Positions 16,434-25,437 of a stretch of 64,000 bases of DNA are shown piece after piece. The position numbers were made by a program, and so were the translations under genes. How positions within the stretch are numbered: position 1 is the first letter of the stretch; every line of letters begins with the position of its first letter. The notes under the pieces were generated by a model. It saw only the letters and a program-made list of their open reading frames with translations, was not told the origin of the DNA and searched no databases. Origin of the DNA: Candidatus Omnitrophota bacterium (GTDB taxonomy: Bacteria; Omnitrophota; Gorgyraeia; JAUYCX01); the NCBI GenBank assembly GCA_030692045.1, contig JAUYCX010000035.1, positions 62,001-126,000 of the forward strand. The letters run 5' to 3'.

Positions 16434-17235
16434 AGAACCTGCGGTTGCAGGGCAATTTTATTTAGCATCAGCTACTTCCCTAAGAAATCAAATTGAGGAA
16501 TTTATAGATATAGATGCCCAAAAAATTGAAGCCAAGGGTGTAGTTTTACCGCATGCAGGATATATTTATTCAGGAGCTGTGGCAGGAAAAACTATTTCTT
16601 CGGTGAATATCCCGCAAACCTGTGTAATTTTAGGACCCAATCATACAGGTTTAGGCAGTAATTTTAGCATTATGACTGAAGGAACCTGGGCGACACCCTT
16701 AGGCAATGTTGAAATTGATAAAGAATTAGCCACAAAGATTCTATCAAGCTCCAAATTTCTTAAGCAGGATTTTTCAGCTCATCGCTATGAGCATTCTTTA
16801 GAGGTAGAAATTCCTTTCTTGCAGTATTTTAAAAAGAGTTGTAAAATAGTTCCTATTGTGGCATCTGTAGGCAATTTAGATACCTATAGAGCAATTGGCA
16901 AAGAAATCTCAAGCGCAATAAAAGCCTTAAGCAAAGAAAAAGAGGTTTTGATTATCGCCAGTTCAGATATGACTCATTACGAGCCGCAAGACCAAGCAAG
17001 AAAAAAAGACTTCGAGGCAATAGATGCGGTTTTAAAACTGGATGAAGAATTGCTTTTGAAAAAAATAAGGAGTCTGGATATCAGCATGTGCGGGTTTGCG
17101 CCAGTTGTAATTATGCTTTCTTGCATTAAAGAATTAGGCGCAAATCAAGCGCGTTTAGTTATGTATCAGACAAGCGGCGATGTAACTAAAGATTATTCTT
17201 CAGTAGTTGGTTATGCGGGAATAGTCCTTAATTAG
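16426..17235 (+). CDS. Memo-family protein (AmmeMemoRadiSam system protein B)
   Basis: 269 residues from TTG 16426 (MIREPAVAGQFY is the conserved start; AAGGAAGG lies 6 bases upstream). Metal-site landmarks: PHAGYIYSG, GPNHTGLG and SSDMTHYEP, with Cys in DISMCGFAP. Memo proteins in bacteria occur with an AMMECR1 protein and a radical-SAM enzyme, neither of which is here. Biochemical role unresolved (related to extradiol dioxygenases). Confidence 0.85.
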   Translation: MIREPAVAGQFYLASATSLRNQIEEFIDIDAQKIEAKGVVLPHAGYIYSGAVAGKTISSVNIPQTCVILGPNHTGLGSNFSIMTEGTWATPLGNVEIDKELATKILSSSKFLKQDFSAHRYEHSLEVEIPFLQYFKKSCKIVPIVASVGNLDTYRAIGKEISSAIKALSKEKEVLIIASSDMTHYEPQDQARKKDFEAIDAVLKLDEELLLKKIRSLDISMCGFAPVVIMLSCIKELGANQARLVMYQTSGDVTKDYSSVVGYAGIVLN

Positions 17236-17243
17236 AGGAAAAT

Positions 17244-17600
17244 ATGTCAGAGGAAAAAGATAATATTGAGAAAAGGGTTGACGAAAAATGGAAGGAATTT
17301 GCTAAGGAAGAGGCAAAACCCTCCCCTGAAGAATCTAATCTTCCCTTTGAAGTAGACTTTAGTAATTTTGTTACTTCACTCGGGCTTCAAGCAATGATTT
17401 TTTTAGGAGAAATAGCCAATCCAGTTTCGCAAAAAAAGGAAGAGAATATTCCGCAAGCAAAGTTTATTATTGACACATTGTTGATGCTGAGGGAAAAAAC
17501 CAAAGGTAATCTAAAAGAGGATGAGACAAATTTATTGAATAACTTTATCTATGAATTGCAGATGAAATTTGTAGAGAAAAACAAGGAGATTAAACAATGA
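17244..17600 (+). CDS. DUF1844-type small protein
   Basis: 118 residues, acidic/basic charged start, then a hydrophobic-alternating core: LPFEVDFSNFVTSLGLQAMI, GEIANP, and AKFIIDTLLMLREKTKGNL followed by an acidic helix. This matches the DUF1844 pattern (VDFSxFxxSLxxxAxxxLG...P). Function unknown. Overlaps the next start codon (ATGA). Confidence 0.75.
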   Translation: MSEEKDNIEKRVDEKWKEFAKEEAKPSPEESNLPFEVDFSNFVTSLGLQAMIFLGEIANPVSQKKEENIPQAKFIIDTLLMLREKTKGNLKEDETNLLNNFIYELQMKFVEKNKEIKQ

Positions 17601-17752
17601 TAGACAAAGAGCTTTTAGCAATCTTGGCTTGTCCAGCCTGCAAGGCAGATGTGGAATTAAAAGAAGAAAAAATCGTCTGTACCAAATGCGGCTTAAAATA
17701 CCCAATTAAAGACGGTATTCCGATTATGCTTATTGATGAGGCAGAAAAATAA
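17597..17752 (+). CDS. Trm112-family small zinc-ribbon protein
   Basis: 51 residues: IDKELLAILACPACKADVEL, then CTKCGLKYPIKDGIPIML. Two CxxC pairs form the zinc site of the Trm112/YcaR family; eukaryotic Trm112 activates methyltransferases, bacterial roles are less clear. It starts at the ATG that overlaps the previous stop. Confidence 0.88.
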   Translation: MIDKELLAILACPACKADVELKEEKIVCTKCGLKYPIKDGIPIMLIDEAEK

Positions 17753-17761
17753 GTGAGGACA

Positions 17762-17780
17762 TCCCGACGATACGTCGGGA
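17762..17780. repeat. Short GC-rich palindrome ahead of aroQ
   Basis: TCCCGACG, loop ATA, CGTCGGGA (8 bp stem). The same word with loop GAATA recurs at 43845-43865. It lengthens the open frame in front of aroQ without being coding. Confidence 0.7.
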
Positions 17781-17797
17781 CCATAGCAGGAGTTAAT

Positions 17798-18235
17798 ATG
17801 AAAAAAATTTTGGTTATTCATGGTCCAAATTTAGATTCATTAGGTAAACGTGAAACCAATATCTATGGCAGAGTTACGCTTAAACAAATTAACCAAAAGC
17901 TTTTAAGCTTAGCCCAGAAAAATAAAGTAAGCCTAAAAATTCTCCAGTCAAATCATGAAGGCGAAATTGTAGACGCAATCGGCAAGGCAAAGGGAAAATT
18001 TGATTGCATTTTGATTAACCCTGCTGCTTATACCCATACAAGTGTGGCTATTCGAGATGCTGTTTCTGCAAGCGGCTTACCTACTATTGAGGTGCACCTT
18101 TCTAATATCTATTCCAGAGAAGAATTCCGTCATAATTCTCTTATTGCTCCAGTTGCCTCCGGCCAGATCTGTGGTTTTGGTTTAAACAGTTATATTCTAG
18201 GACTTGAGGCAGCAATTAATCTGATAAAGAAGTGA
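17798..18235 (+). CDS. aroQ: Type II 3-dehydroquinate dehydratase
   Basis: 145 residues, normal for AroQ. Shikimate pathway step 3. [15 protein letters not shown] contains the start of the active-site loop with the catalytic region, [10 protein letters not shown] and [15 protein letters not shown] follow, with [14 protein letters not shown] closing the site. ATG 17798 has AGGAG at 17788-17792. The aroB gene lies at 35290 in the same window. Confidence 0.95.
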   Translation: MKKILVIHGPNLDSLGKRETNIYGRVTLKQINQKLLSLAQKNKVSLKILQSNHEGEIVDAIGKAKGKFDCILINPAAYTHTSVAIRDAVSASGLPTIEVHLSNIYSREEFRHNSLIAPVASGQICGFGLNSYILGLEAAINLIKK

Positions 18236-19293
18236 TTCCCCCCATAAATCAAGCCTTAGAGAAAATCAAGCTTTTCCATCTTGATGGCTTATTAGTTACC
18301 AAAGATGTGAATGTTTCTTACTTAACTGATTTTGATTCCTCAGAGTCTTGGCTGCTGCTTCATCCTCAAAAGACATTTTACATTACTGATTTTCGCTATA
18401 TTGAGGAGGCAAAAGAGGGACTTCGGGGAATTTATCTAAAGAAGATTAAAGGTTCAATTTTCAAAGATGTTTTTAGTTTATGCAGTGATTTAGCCATTAA
18501 AAGGTTAGGTGTAGAGAGTAGAAATCTTAGCTTGGCTGAATATCAGAAGCTGAAAAGTATTTTCAAAGACAGAATAGAAATTATAGAAACCCATGATTTT
18601 ATTGAGTCTTTGCGCCAGATAAAAACCGAGGAAGAGATTTTAAAGATTAGACAGGCCATAAAGATAACTGCACAGGCTTTTAGTTTTTTAAAACACATTA
18701 TTAAGCCTGGATTATCTGAGTATGAAGCTATGATAGCCTTAGAAGGTTTTATCCGTAAAAAAGATGCCAGATTATGCTTTGATGCTATTATTGCATCGGG
18801 AAGTAGAGGTGCTTATCCTCATGCCAAGGTGACTAAGCTTAAATTTCAATTAAATGAACCAGTTACAGTTGATATCGGAGTTGATTTTAAAGGCTACAAA
18901 TCTGACTTGACAAGGGTTTTCTTTTTGGGTAAAATACCTGCAAAAGTTCAGCAAATTTATAAAATCGTTCTCTTGGCCCAAGAAAGGGCCATAAAAAGTA
19001 TTAAGCCAGGGAAAAGCGCTTGCGAAATTGATGCATGTGCTCGTAACTATCTTAGTAAGTATAAATTAGGCCGGTTTTTTGGCCATTCTTTAGGCCACGG
19101 TGTGGGTAGAGAGGTTCACGAAAGCCCTGCCATATCTTCTAAGAACGATTCAAAATTAGAAAAAAATATGGTTTTTACTGTGGAACCAGCAGTTTATCTG
19201 CCAGGAGAATTTGGTATTCGTATTGAGGATATGGTTTTGGTTAAAGAAAAGGCATGCGAGGTATTAAGTGGCTTTATCCATAAATCAGCTTAA
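18232..19293 (+). CDS. Xaa-Pro aminopeptidase, M24B family
   Basis: 353 residues, GTG start overlapping the aroQ stop. N-terminal creatinase-like domain, then the pita-bread domain with all five metal ligands: [15 protein letters not shown] (two Asp), [11 protein letters not shown] (His), TVEPAVY (Glu) and IRIEDMV (Glu). Cleaves N-terminal residues ahead of proline. The end overlaps efp by 26 bases. Confidence 0.92.
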   Translation: MIPPINQALEKIKLFHLDGLLVTKDVNVSYLTDFDSSESWLLLHPQKTFYITDFRYIEEAKEGLRGIYLKKIKGSIFKDVFSLCSDLAIKRLGVESRNLSLAEYQKLKSIFKDRIEIIETHDFIESLRQIKTEEEILKIRQAIKITAQAFSFLKHIIKPGLSEYEAMIALEGFIRKKDARLCFDAIIASGSRGAYPHAKVTKLKFQLNEPVTVDIGVDFKGYKSDLTRVFFLGKIPAKVQQIYKIVLLAQERAIKSIKPGKSACEIDACARNYLSKYKLGRFFGHSLGHGVGREVHESPAISSKNDSKLEKNMVFTVEPAVYLPGEFGIRIEDMVLVKEKACEVLSGFIHKSA

Positions 19294-19828
19294 AGGGGGT
19301 TTAACCATCCTTATGGATGGCGAGGTTTATATGCTTACAGAATACCAGCATGTCAAACCCGGCAAAGGCGCTGCCTTTGTGCGTACAAAATTAAAGAATT
19401 TAAAGACTGAGAATTTGATAGAGAAAACCTTTAAGTCTGATGATAAGATTGAAGAAGCATTTGTAGAGGAGAGAAAGGCAGTTTTTCAATATCGAGCAGG
19501 AGACCTGTTTCATTTTATGGAACAGGAAGGCTTTGAAGAAGTGGCGGTTTCAAAAGACAATCTCAAAGAGGCTATCAAATTTCTAAAGGATAACCTTGAG
19601 GTAAGCTTGTTTTTCTTTAAGAATCAGTTTCTAAAAATAAACTTACCTAATTTTATTGATTTTGAAATAAAGGAAACCGAGCCGGGCATAAAAGGCGATA
19701 CAGCTAAAAGCGGCACTAAGCCAGCAAAGATAGAAACTGGAGCAGTTGTACAGGTGCCTTTGTTTGTAAATATTGGCGACAGGATAAAATTAGACATACG
19801 TACTGGCCAATATGTAGAAAGGATTTAA
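19268..19828 (+). CDS. efp: Elongation factor P
   Basis: 186 residues, GTG start inside the peptidase gene. Rescues ribosomes stalled at polyproline. The domain I tip reads VKPGKGAAFVRTKL, giving a lysine at the modification site (compatible with lysylation or similar). KIETGAVVQVPLFVNIGDRI ends domain III. The peptidase-efp-accB-accC order is a common bacterial arrangement. Confidence 0.95.
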   Translation: MALSINQLKGGLTILMDGEVYMLTEYQHVKPGKGAAFVRTKLKNLKTENLIEKTFKSDDKIEEAFVEERKAVFQYRAGDLFHFMEQEGFEEVAVSKDNLKEAIKFLKDNLEVSLFFFKNQFLKINLPNFIDFEIKETEPGIKGDTAKSGTKPAKIETGAVVQVPLFVNIGDRIKLDIRTGQYVERI

Positions 19829-19829
19829 A

Positions 19830-20285
19830 ATGAATCTAAAAGAGATTAAAGAAATGATTAATCTCATGAATGAAAATAATCTTTTGGAGCTTGAGATTGA
19901 GCGTGAGGGAATGCGCATAAAGCTTAAAAGAGGGTCTTTAGAATCAACTACGGCTTTGCCAGCTGTGGAATACAGGATCGAACATTTACCCGCAACAAAT
20001 ATAGCCTCTACTAAAGAAGTTCTCGAGGAAAGGATTTCTATCAAGACCTTAGAGATTAAATCTCCCATGGTTGGCACATTCTACCTTGCGCCTTCGCCAG
20101 AAGCCGCACCATTTGTAGATGTAGGGCAGGAAGTTGAGGTTGGTCAGGTCATCTGTATAATTGAAGCAATGAAACTGATGAATGAAATTAAATCAGAAAT
20201 AAAGGGAAGGATGATTGAGGCCTTGGTAGATAATGCAGAGCCTGTGGAATTTGGTCAGCCTTTATTCTTAATTGAGCCAACTTAG
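19830..20285 (+). CDS. accB: Biotin carboxyl carrier protein of acetyl-CoA carboxylase
   Basis: 151 residues. Starts MNLKEIKEMINLMNENNL, has a short linker and ends in the biotinyl domain with the thumb (FYLAPSPEAAPFV) and biotin site EAMKLMNEI. Located 1 base after efp and 34 bases before accC, its enzyme partner. Confidence 0.95.
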   Translation: MNLKEIKEMINLMNENNLLELEIEREGMRIKLKRGSLESTTALPAVEYRIEHLPATNIASTKEVLEERISIKTLEIKSPMVGTFYLAPSPEAAPFVDVGQEVEVGQVICIIEAMKLMNEIKSEIKGRMIEALVDNAEPVEFGQPLFLIEPT

Positions 20286-20319
20286 TTAATGCAAGGAAAC
20301 TTTTATTTAAGCTAATTAA

Positions 20320-21681
20320 ATGTTTTCCAAAATTCTAATTGCCAATCGTGGAGAAATCGCTTTAAGAATTATCCGTGCCTGTCGTGAATTAGGCATAAGA
20401 AGTGTAGCTGTTTATTCTGAAGCGGATAAAGACTCCATTCACGTACGCTTTGCCGACGAAGCAGTTTGTATTGGCAAGGCACTGAGCGCCGATACCTACC
20501 TAAACATTCCTGCCATAATATCTGCTGCGGAAATAACCGATGTGGAAGCAATTCATCCTGGCTACGGATTCTTAGCAGAGAATGCCCATTTTGCAGAAAT
20601 CTGTGAGTCTTGCCAAATTACTTTTATTGGACCTTCGCCCCAATCCATTCGTTTGATGGGCGATAAGATGTCAGCTAAAGAGACAATGCGAAAAGCCGGC
20701 CTTCCTATCACTCCAGGCGGGACTGCAATTATAAAAAATAAAGAGGATGCTATAAAGACAGCAAAGCGCATCAAATACCCTGTAATCATAAAGGCATCTG
20801 CTGGCGGAGGAGGAAGGGGCATGCGCGTTTGCCACAATGATGTAAGGTTAATTAGTTCGTTAATAACTGCTCAGGCAGAAGCAGAAGCAGCTTTTGGCAG
20901 CCGGGATGTTTACATTGAGAAATATATTGCCAAGCCGCGTCACATTGAATTTCAAATTCTTGCTGATGGCTATGGTAATATTATTCATTTGGGTGAGAGA
21001 GATTGTAGTATTCAAAGGAGGCATCAGAAATTATTGGAAGAATCCCCCTCTCCTGCCTTAGATAAAAAGCTTAGACAAAAAATTGGCGATATGGCAGTAA
21101 GGGGTGCAAAGGCGGCAAACTACAAAAGTGCCGGAACCATGGAATTTCTACTTGACCCTGATGGAAATTTTTATTTTATGGAAATGAATACGCGTATTCA
21201 AGTGGAGCATCCAGTTACAGAAATGGTAACAGGCGTTGATTTAGTGAAAGAGCAAATTCTAATTGCTTCCGGAGAGAAGCTCTCTTGTAGCCAAGAAGAC
21301 ATTGAAATTGAAGGTTCGGCAATTGAGTGCAGGATAAATGCTGAGGATGCAGAAAATGGTTTTATTCCTTGTCCAGGAAGGATAGAAAGATTAAATTTGC
21401 CAGGTGGACCTCGAGTAAGGATAGATACTCATATTTATAGCGGCTTTGAAGTTAGCCCCTTTTATGACTCATTGTTGGCCAAGGTAATTACGCATGGAAG
21501 AGTCCGCGAAGAGGCAATCTCGATTATGATAAGGGCCTTAAATGAATTAGTGATTAGCCCTATTAAGACAACAACACAATTTCATCTTAAAATTTTAGAA
21601 AATCCCTTGTTTGTCAAAGGCGATATCTCTACGCATTTTATCGAAGAGATGCTTAAGGAAAAACAAGAAGTGGAGGTCTAA
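20320..21681 (+). CDS. accC: Acetyl-CoA carboxylase biotin carboxylase subunit
   Basis: 453 residues, full length. ATP-grasp enzyme: [40 protein letters not shown] (glycine-rich loop), [15 protein letters not shown] and [14 protein letters not shown]. Carboxylates biotin on AccB. Its stop overlaps the next ATG by one base. Confidence 0.97.
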   Translation: MFSKILIANRGEIALRIIRACRELGIRSVAVYSEADKDSIHVRFADEAVCIGKALSADTYLNIPAIISAAEITDVEAIHPGYGFLAENAHFAEICESCQITFIGPSPQSIRLMGDKMSAKETMRKAGLPITPGGTAIIKNKEDAIKTAKRIKYPVIIKASAGGGGRGMRVCHNDVRLISSLITAQAEAEAAFGSRDVYIEKYIAKPRHIEFQILADGYGNIIHLGERDCSIQRRHQKLLEESPSPALDKKLRQKIGDMAVRGAKAANYKSAGTMEFLLDPDGNFYFMEMNTRIQVEHPVTEMVTGVDLVKEQILIASGEKLSCSQEDIEIEGSAIECRINAEDAENGFIPCPGRIERLNLPGGPRVRIDTHIYSGFEVSPFYDSLLAKVITHGRVREEAISIMIRALNELVISPIKTTTQFHLKILENPLFVKGDISTHFIEEMLKEKQEVEV

Positions 21682-22055
21682 TGAAAGAGGAAAGGACAGA
21701 ATTCGGGTTAGTAAGAATTCATCAAGAAGTGATAGCATCTGTTGCTTCAATTGCAATTTCAGAAATTCAAGGCGTCTCACCTATAAAAAACGCATTTAAA
21801 AACAACCTACTTGAAGCAATTGGCAGAAAATATTATCCCGGTATAAATGTAAAGATTGACAAAAATAATGATATTAGGTTAGAAGTAAGAATTAATATTA
21901 AATATGGCTACAATATTCCAGAGGTTGCTTCCAAGGTTCAAGATAATATAAGATTAGCGCTGGAAAAAATGTCAGATTTATCATTAAAAGAGATTAATGT
22001 TAATGTGCAAGGTGTAGAAAGGTCAAATGAAGCCTCAACTTATGGAACGAAGTGA
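21681..22055 (+). CDS. Asp23/Gls24 family protein
   Basis: 124 residues: FGLVRIHQEVIASVASIAIS, IQGVSPI, then RLEVRINIKYGYNIPEVASK and LSLKEINVNVQGVE. Alkaline-shock-protein 23 domain. In Firmicutes it is membrane-tethered through AmaP; an AmaP-like protein is the next gene. Its last codons (STYGTK, stop) lie inside the hairpin at 22036-22064. Confidence 0.85.
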   Translation: MKEERTEFGLVRIHQEVIASVASIAISEIQGVSPIKNAFKNNLLEAIGRKYYPGINVKIDKNNDIRLEVRINIKYGYNIPEVASKVQDNIRLALEKMSDLSLKEINVNVQGVERSNEASTYGTK

Positions 22056-22230
22056 CATAAGTTGCTTGGCTGAATTTGACCCAGCACTAATTTTTGAAAA
22101 AGCACTTTAATTAAATCAAAGGGTTAATTTACATAAAACCCATATCAAAAAACCAGAGCAGTTACAAAAATTAGTGCTGGATTTAATTCCGACATACAAC
22201 TTATGTCGTTCTTCGAACTCCATAAGTTGT
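22036..22230. repeat. Composite palindromic element, copy 2
   Basis: The only gap of this size here. Three nested parts: a hairpin at 22036-22064 (caacttatg/cataagttg), a perfect 16 bp inverted repeat (22081-22096 with 22165-22180, reading ccagcactaatttttg) with a 68-base AT-rich interior, and a hairpin at 22196-22230 (acaacttatg ... cataagttgt). Same architecture as 354-460 and 45322-45434. The ribosome binding site of the next gene follows within 15 bases. Confidence 0.75.
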
Positions 22231-22252
22231 GTCGTCATTAAAGGGGGTAAAG

Positions 22253-22864
22253 ATGAAATTTTTTAGCTTTTGCGGTGTATTATTTTATACCTTAATATTA
22301 TCATTGCTTGGAGGGCTGATAATTGGATTTTCTTTGCATGCAATTCAAATTCAGGACGTAGTTAGTCTGTTAGATGCAGGTTATAATGTTTTGAATCTGC
22401 GTATCATCACCGGCCTTATTGGACTTTTATTAATTTTGATTAGCATTGCCTTTGCACAATTAATTTTAGGCCGCATACAAAAAGAGCGCACCATTGCTTT
22501 TGATAATCCTTCAGGTCAGGTTACAGTTTCTTTATCAGCTGTTGAGGATTTGGTCAAGAGATTAACCTCGCATATTTCCGAGATTAAAGAGACAAGGCCA
22601 GATGTAATAGCCACAAAAAAGGGTTTAGAGATTGATTTAAGGATAGTTCTGCGTTCTGAAACTAGCATCCCAGAGCTAACTTTAAAACTACAGGAACTGA
22701 TTAAGAGCAGAATTCAGGATATTTTGGGCGTTGAGGAGACGGTGATAATTCGTGTGCATGTTGCCAAAATTATTTCTAGCGAAGAAGAGAAGGAAAAAAG
22801 AAAGAAGCCACAAGATAAGGAAGAGCCAATAATTCCGTTTCAAAGCTACGGCACCAAACTGTAA
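22253..22864 (+). CDS. AmaP-like membrane anchor of Asp23
   Basis: 203 residues. Two membrane helices (about residues 8-28 and 50-75) with a short loop, then a cytoplasmic domain repeating the Asp23 pattern (GQVTVSLSAVEDLV, GLEIDLRIVLRSET, VEETVIIRVHVAKI) and a charged tail. ATG 22253 is preceded by AAAGGGGGTAAAG; upstream in-frame codons fall in the repeat. Together with the previous gene it forms an Asp23/AmaP envelope-stress pair, here in a diderm. Confidence 0.78.
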   Translation: MKFFSFCGVLFYTLILSLLGGLIIGFSLHAIQIQDVVSLLDAGYNVLNLRIITGLIGLLLILISIAFAQLILGRIQKERTIAFDNPSGQVTVSLSAVEDLVKRLTSHISEIKETRPDVIATKKGLEIDLRIVLRSETSIPELTLKLQELIKSRIQDILGVEETVIIRVHVAKIISSEEEKEKRKKPQDKEEPIIPFQSYGTKL

Positions 22865-22914
22865 TTAATTTCATTAAAACATATTTATCTAAAATAAAAG
22901 GAGAGAATCGAGAG

Positions 22915-23949
22915 ATGAGGATAGGAATATTAACCGGCGGCGGAGATTGTCCAGGCCTAAATTCTGTAATCAGAGCAGTTGTTAGAAAGTCTCATTTAGA
23001 AGGGTTCGAAACTATAGGTATAAAAAATGGCTGGAAAGGTTTAATAGAAGGTGATAGCGAGGTTTTAGATTTAAGGTCAGTTTCGGGAATTCTTCCTAAG
23101 GGTGGCACTATCTTGGGTACCAGCAGAACAAATCCCTATAAGAAACCAGAGGATTTGCAAAAATTAAAGGATAATTATAAAAACTTAGGTTTTTCTGCCC
23201 TGATTGTTGTTGGTGGTGAAGATACATTAGGGGTTGCTGCACAATTGTTTAAGGAAGGCTTAAATGTAGTGGGCGTTCCTAAGACAATTGATAATGATTT
23301 ATCAGGTACAGATTATACCTTTGGCTTTGATACAGCTATAAATATTGCCACAGAATGCATTGACAGATTACATACTACTGCAGAAAGCCATAACAGAATT
23401 ATGGTGGTTGAGGTAATGGGTAGAAAAGCAGGTTGGATTGCCACTGAAGCTGGCATTGCAGGAGGTGCGGATATTATTTTAATTCCGGAAATTCCTATTG
23501 ATATCGAAGAGGTTTGCAATCTGATAAATAAAAGGCATAAACGCGGAAAGAATTTTAGTATTGTGGTAGTGGCTGAAGGCGCTGAATTTAAACAAGGCAC
23601 AAAATTAATTGAAATCTTGCAGGAGAGCAAGCTTGATGAATTTGGTCATGTGCGCTTAGGTGGTATTGGAGATTGTTTGGCAAAGGAAATTGAAAAAAGA
23701 ACAGGTTTTGAAACCAGGGTAAGCGTCTTAGGGCATATCCAAAGAGGGGGAACGCCCACTGCCTTTGACAGAATCTTAGGAACGCGTTTTGGCGTAAAGG
23801 CAGTAGAACTTGTAAAAGACAAAAAGTTTGGTCAAATGGTTAGCCTTCAAGGCAATAAAATCGCCTCTGTTTCTATTGAGGTGGCAGTAAAGGCCTTAAA
23901 AACCGTGGATATGGATTTATATGAAATTGCCAAGGTATTTTTTGGATAA
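22915..23949 (+). CDS. pfp: 6-phosphofructokinase, PPi-dependent type
   Basis: 344 residues, PfkA family. Start RIGILTGGGDCPGLNS; GGEDTLGVA has Asp where ATP enzymes have Gly (GGDGS), and PKTIDNDLSGTDYTFGFDTA has Lys in place of the Gly before TIDND. These two residues are the recognised signature of pyrophosphate-dependent enzymes. It would phosphorylate fructose 6-phosphate reversibly. AAAGGAGAG precedes the ATG. Phosphate-donor assignment is from signature residues only. Confidence 0.88.
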   Translation: MRIGILTGGGDCPGLNSVIRAVVRKSHLEGFETIGIKNGWKGLIEGDSEVLDLRSVSGILPKGGTILGTSRTNPYKKPEDLQKLKDNYKNLGFSALIVVGGEDTLGVAAQLFKEGLNVVGVPKTIDNDLSGTDYTFGFDTAINIATECIDRLHTTAESHNRIMVVEVMGRKAGWIATEAGIAGGADIILIPEIPIDIEEVCNLINKRHKRGKNFSIVVVAEGAEFKQGTKLIEILQESKLDEFGHVRLGGIGDCLAKEIEKRTGFETRVSVLGHIQRGGTPTAFDRILGTRFGVKAVELVKDKKFGQMVSLQGNKIASVSIEVAVKALKTVDMDLYEIAKVFFG

Positions 23950-23950
23950 A

Positions 23951-24514
23951 ATGAAAGAGAAAATTCACAAGATTATTCGCGCATCAATTAAGATTAATGA
24001 AGAGTTATTAAAAAATCAAACTGAAATAATTCTTAAGATTGCCCAAGCTTGCATTAACTGTATAAAAAATAACGGTAAAATTATTCTTTTTGGTAATGGT
24101 GGTTCAGCTGCCGACAGCCAGCACGTAGCTGCAGAGTTTGTGGGTAGGTTCAAGAAGGAAAGAAAAGGCATTCCCGCAATTGCCTTAACCACAAATTCCT
24201 CAATTTTGACAGCGATAGGCAATGACTATGGATTTAAATTTATTTTTTCCAGACAAATCGAAAGTTTAGCAAAAAACAATGACTTGGCAATTGCCATTTC
24301 AACCAGTGGTAATTCTGAGAATGTAATTTTAGGAGTTAAATTAGCTAAAAAGATGAAGCTAAAGACAGTTTCTTTAACTGGAGGAAATGGCGGTGGTTTA
24401 ACCAAAATTACAGATATCAGTTTAGTTATCCTGTCTAACAATACCGCAAGAATTCAAGAGGCGCATATTCTTTGTCTGCACGCCATTTGCGAAATCGTAG
24501 AAGAGGTTTTATAA
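23951..24514 (+). CDS. gmhA: Sedoheptulose-7-phosphate isomerase
   Basis: 187 residues, SIS domain. FGNGGSAADSQHVAAEFVGRF and STSGNSENVI are the GmhA signatures; the zinc-site Glu/His residues (QEAHILCLHAICE) are near the end. First step of heptose synthesis for LPS. ATG 23951 lies 1 base after pfp stops. hldE-C is next, so the heptose pathway supports an outer membrane. Confidence 0.93.
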   Translation: MKEKIHKIIRASIKINEELLKNQTEIILKIAQACINCIKNNGKIILFGNGGSAADSQHVAAEFVGRFKKERKGIPAIALTTNSSILTAIGNDYGFKFIFSRQIESLAKNNDLAIAISTSGNSENVILGVKLAKKMKLKTVSLTGGNGGGLTKITDISLVILSNNTARIQEAHILCLHAICEIVEEVL

Positions 24515-24520
24515 AAGAAA

Positions 24521-25009
24521 GTGAAATCAAATAATAAGATTGTAAATCTTGTTAAACTAATTCGTATTGTTAAGCATTTAAGACGCCAAGATAAAAAGAT
24601 TATTTTTACCAATGGCTGTTTTGATATTTTGCATCCCGGTCATATTAGCTATCTAGAAGAAGCAAAAGAAAAAAATGGAATTCTGGTAGTTGGATTAAAT
24701 AGCGACAGCTCGGTTAGGAAAATAAAGGGCAAAAGCCGGCCAATAATTTCCCAACTTGATAGAGCCAAAGTTTTAGCCTCTGTATCTTGTGTTGATTATA
24801 TAGTGATTTTTAATACAGCGACCCCTCTTAAGTTAATCAGGCTTATTAAACCGGATGTTTTGGTAAAAGGGGCTGACTGGAAGGGTAGGGTTGTGGTAGG
24901 AGAATCTTTTGTGAATTCCTATGGTGGAAGGGTAAGGTTAGTAAAGTATCTAAAGGGATATTCTACGACAAAGATTATCAATCATATTTTAAGCCTATGC
25001 AAAAGATAG
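24521..25009 (+). CDS. hldE: D-glycero-beta-D-manno-heptose 1-phosphate adenylyltransferase
   Basis: 162 residues, GTG start. Corresponds to the C-terminal (RfaE2) half of HldE: IFTNGCFDILHPGHISYLEEA (nucleotidyltransferase HxGH), GLNSDSSVRKIKG, and KPDVLVKGADWKG. No kinase half is present; a separate kinase gene would be needed elsewhere. Overlaps thiD2 by 13 bases. Confidence 0.9.
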   Translation: MKSNNKIVNLVKLIRIVKHLRRQDKKIIFTNGCFDILHPGHISYLEEAKEKNGILVVGLNSDSSVRKIKGKSRPIISQLDRAKVLASVSCVDYIVIFNTATPLKLIRLIKPDVLVKGADWKGRVVVGESFVNSYGGRVRLVKYLKGYSTTKIINHILSLCKR

Positions 25010-25437
25010 ATAAAAAAATCTTCCGTGTTTTAGACGCAAATTTTAACCGCACAAGAGAGGGTTTAAGGGTCTGCGAGGATATCCTGCGGTTTGTTTTTAA
25101 TTCAAAGACCCTCGCTACAGAATTTAAAATAATCCGTCATAAAGTAAGCTCTTGTCTTGTGCAGCTCAATATTAATCTTTTTAAGTTTTTGGAGCAAAGA
25201 GATACGCTCAGGGATGTTGGCAGGAAAAGCTTTTCAATTGAATTAAAACGAAAGAATATCGCTGACATATTTTTTGCGAATATTCAAAGAGCCAAGGAAT
25301 CCATTCGCGTTTTAGAAGAATTTTCCAAGTTGATTAATAAAAAAGCAGCTGTAAATTTTAAGGCACTTAGGTACAAGATTTACAAACTTGAAAAAGAAGC
25401 TATTAAACGATTTCTTACTCTATCTCATCTTAGATAG
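24997..25437 (+). CDS. thiD2: ThiD2-type HMP-phosphate kinase domain protein
   Basis: 146 residues, all-helical. DANFNRTREGLRVCEDILRF and IQRAKESIRVLEEFSKL match the ThiD2 domain, found fused to the N-terminus of ThiE in several bacteria and reported as an alternative hydroxymethylpyrimidine-phosphate kinase. Here it is a separate gene that overlaps thiE by 50 bases in another frame. No ThiD is seen in the window. Confidence 0.8.
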   Translation: MQKIDKKIFRVLDANFNRTREGLRVCEDILRFVFNSKTLATEFKIIRHKVSSCLVQLNINLFKFLEQRDTLRDVGRKSFSIELKRKNIADIFFANIQRAKESIRVLEEFSKLINKKAAVNFKALRYKIYKLEKEAIKRFLTLSHLR

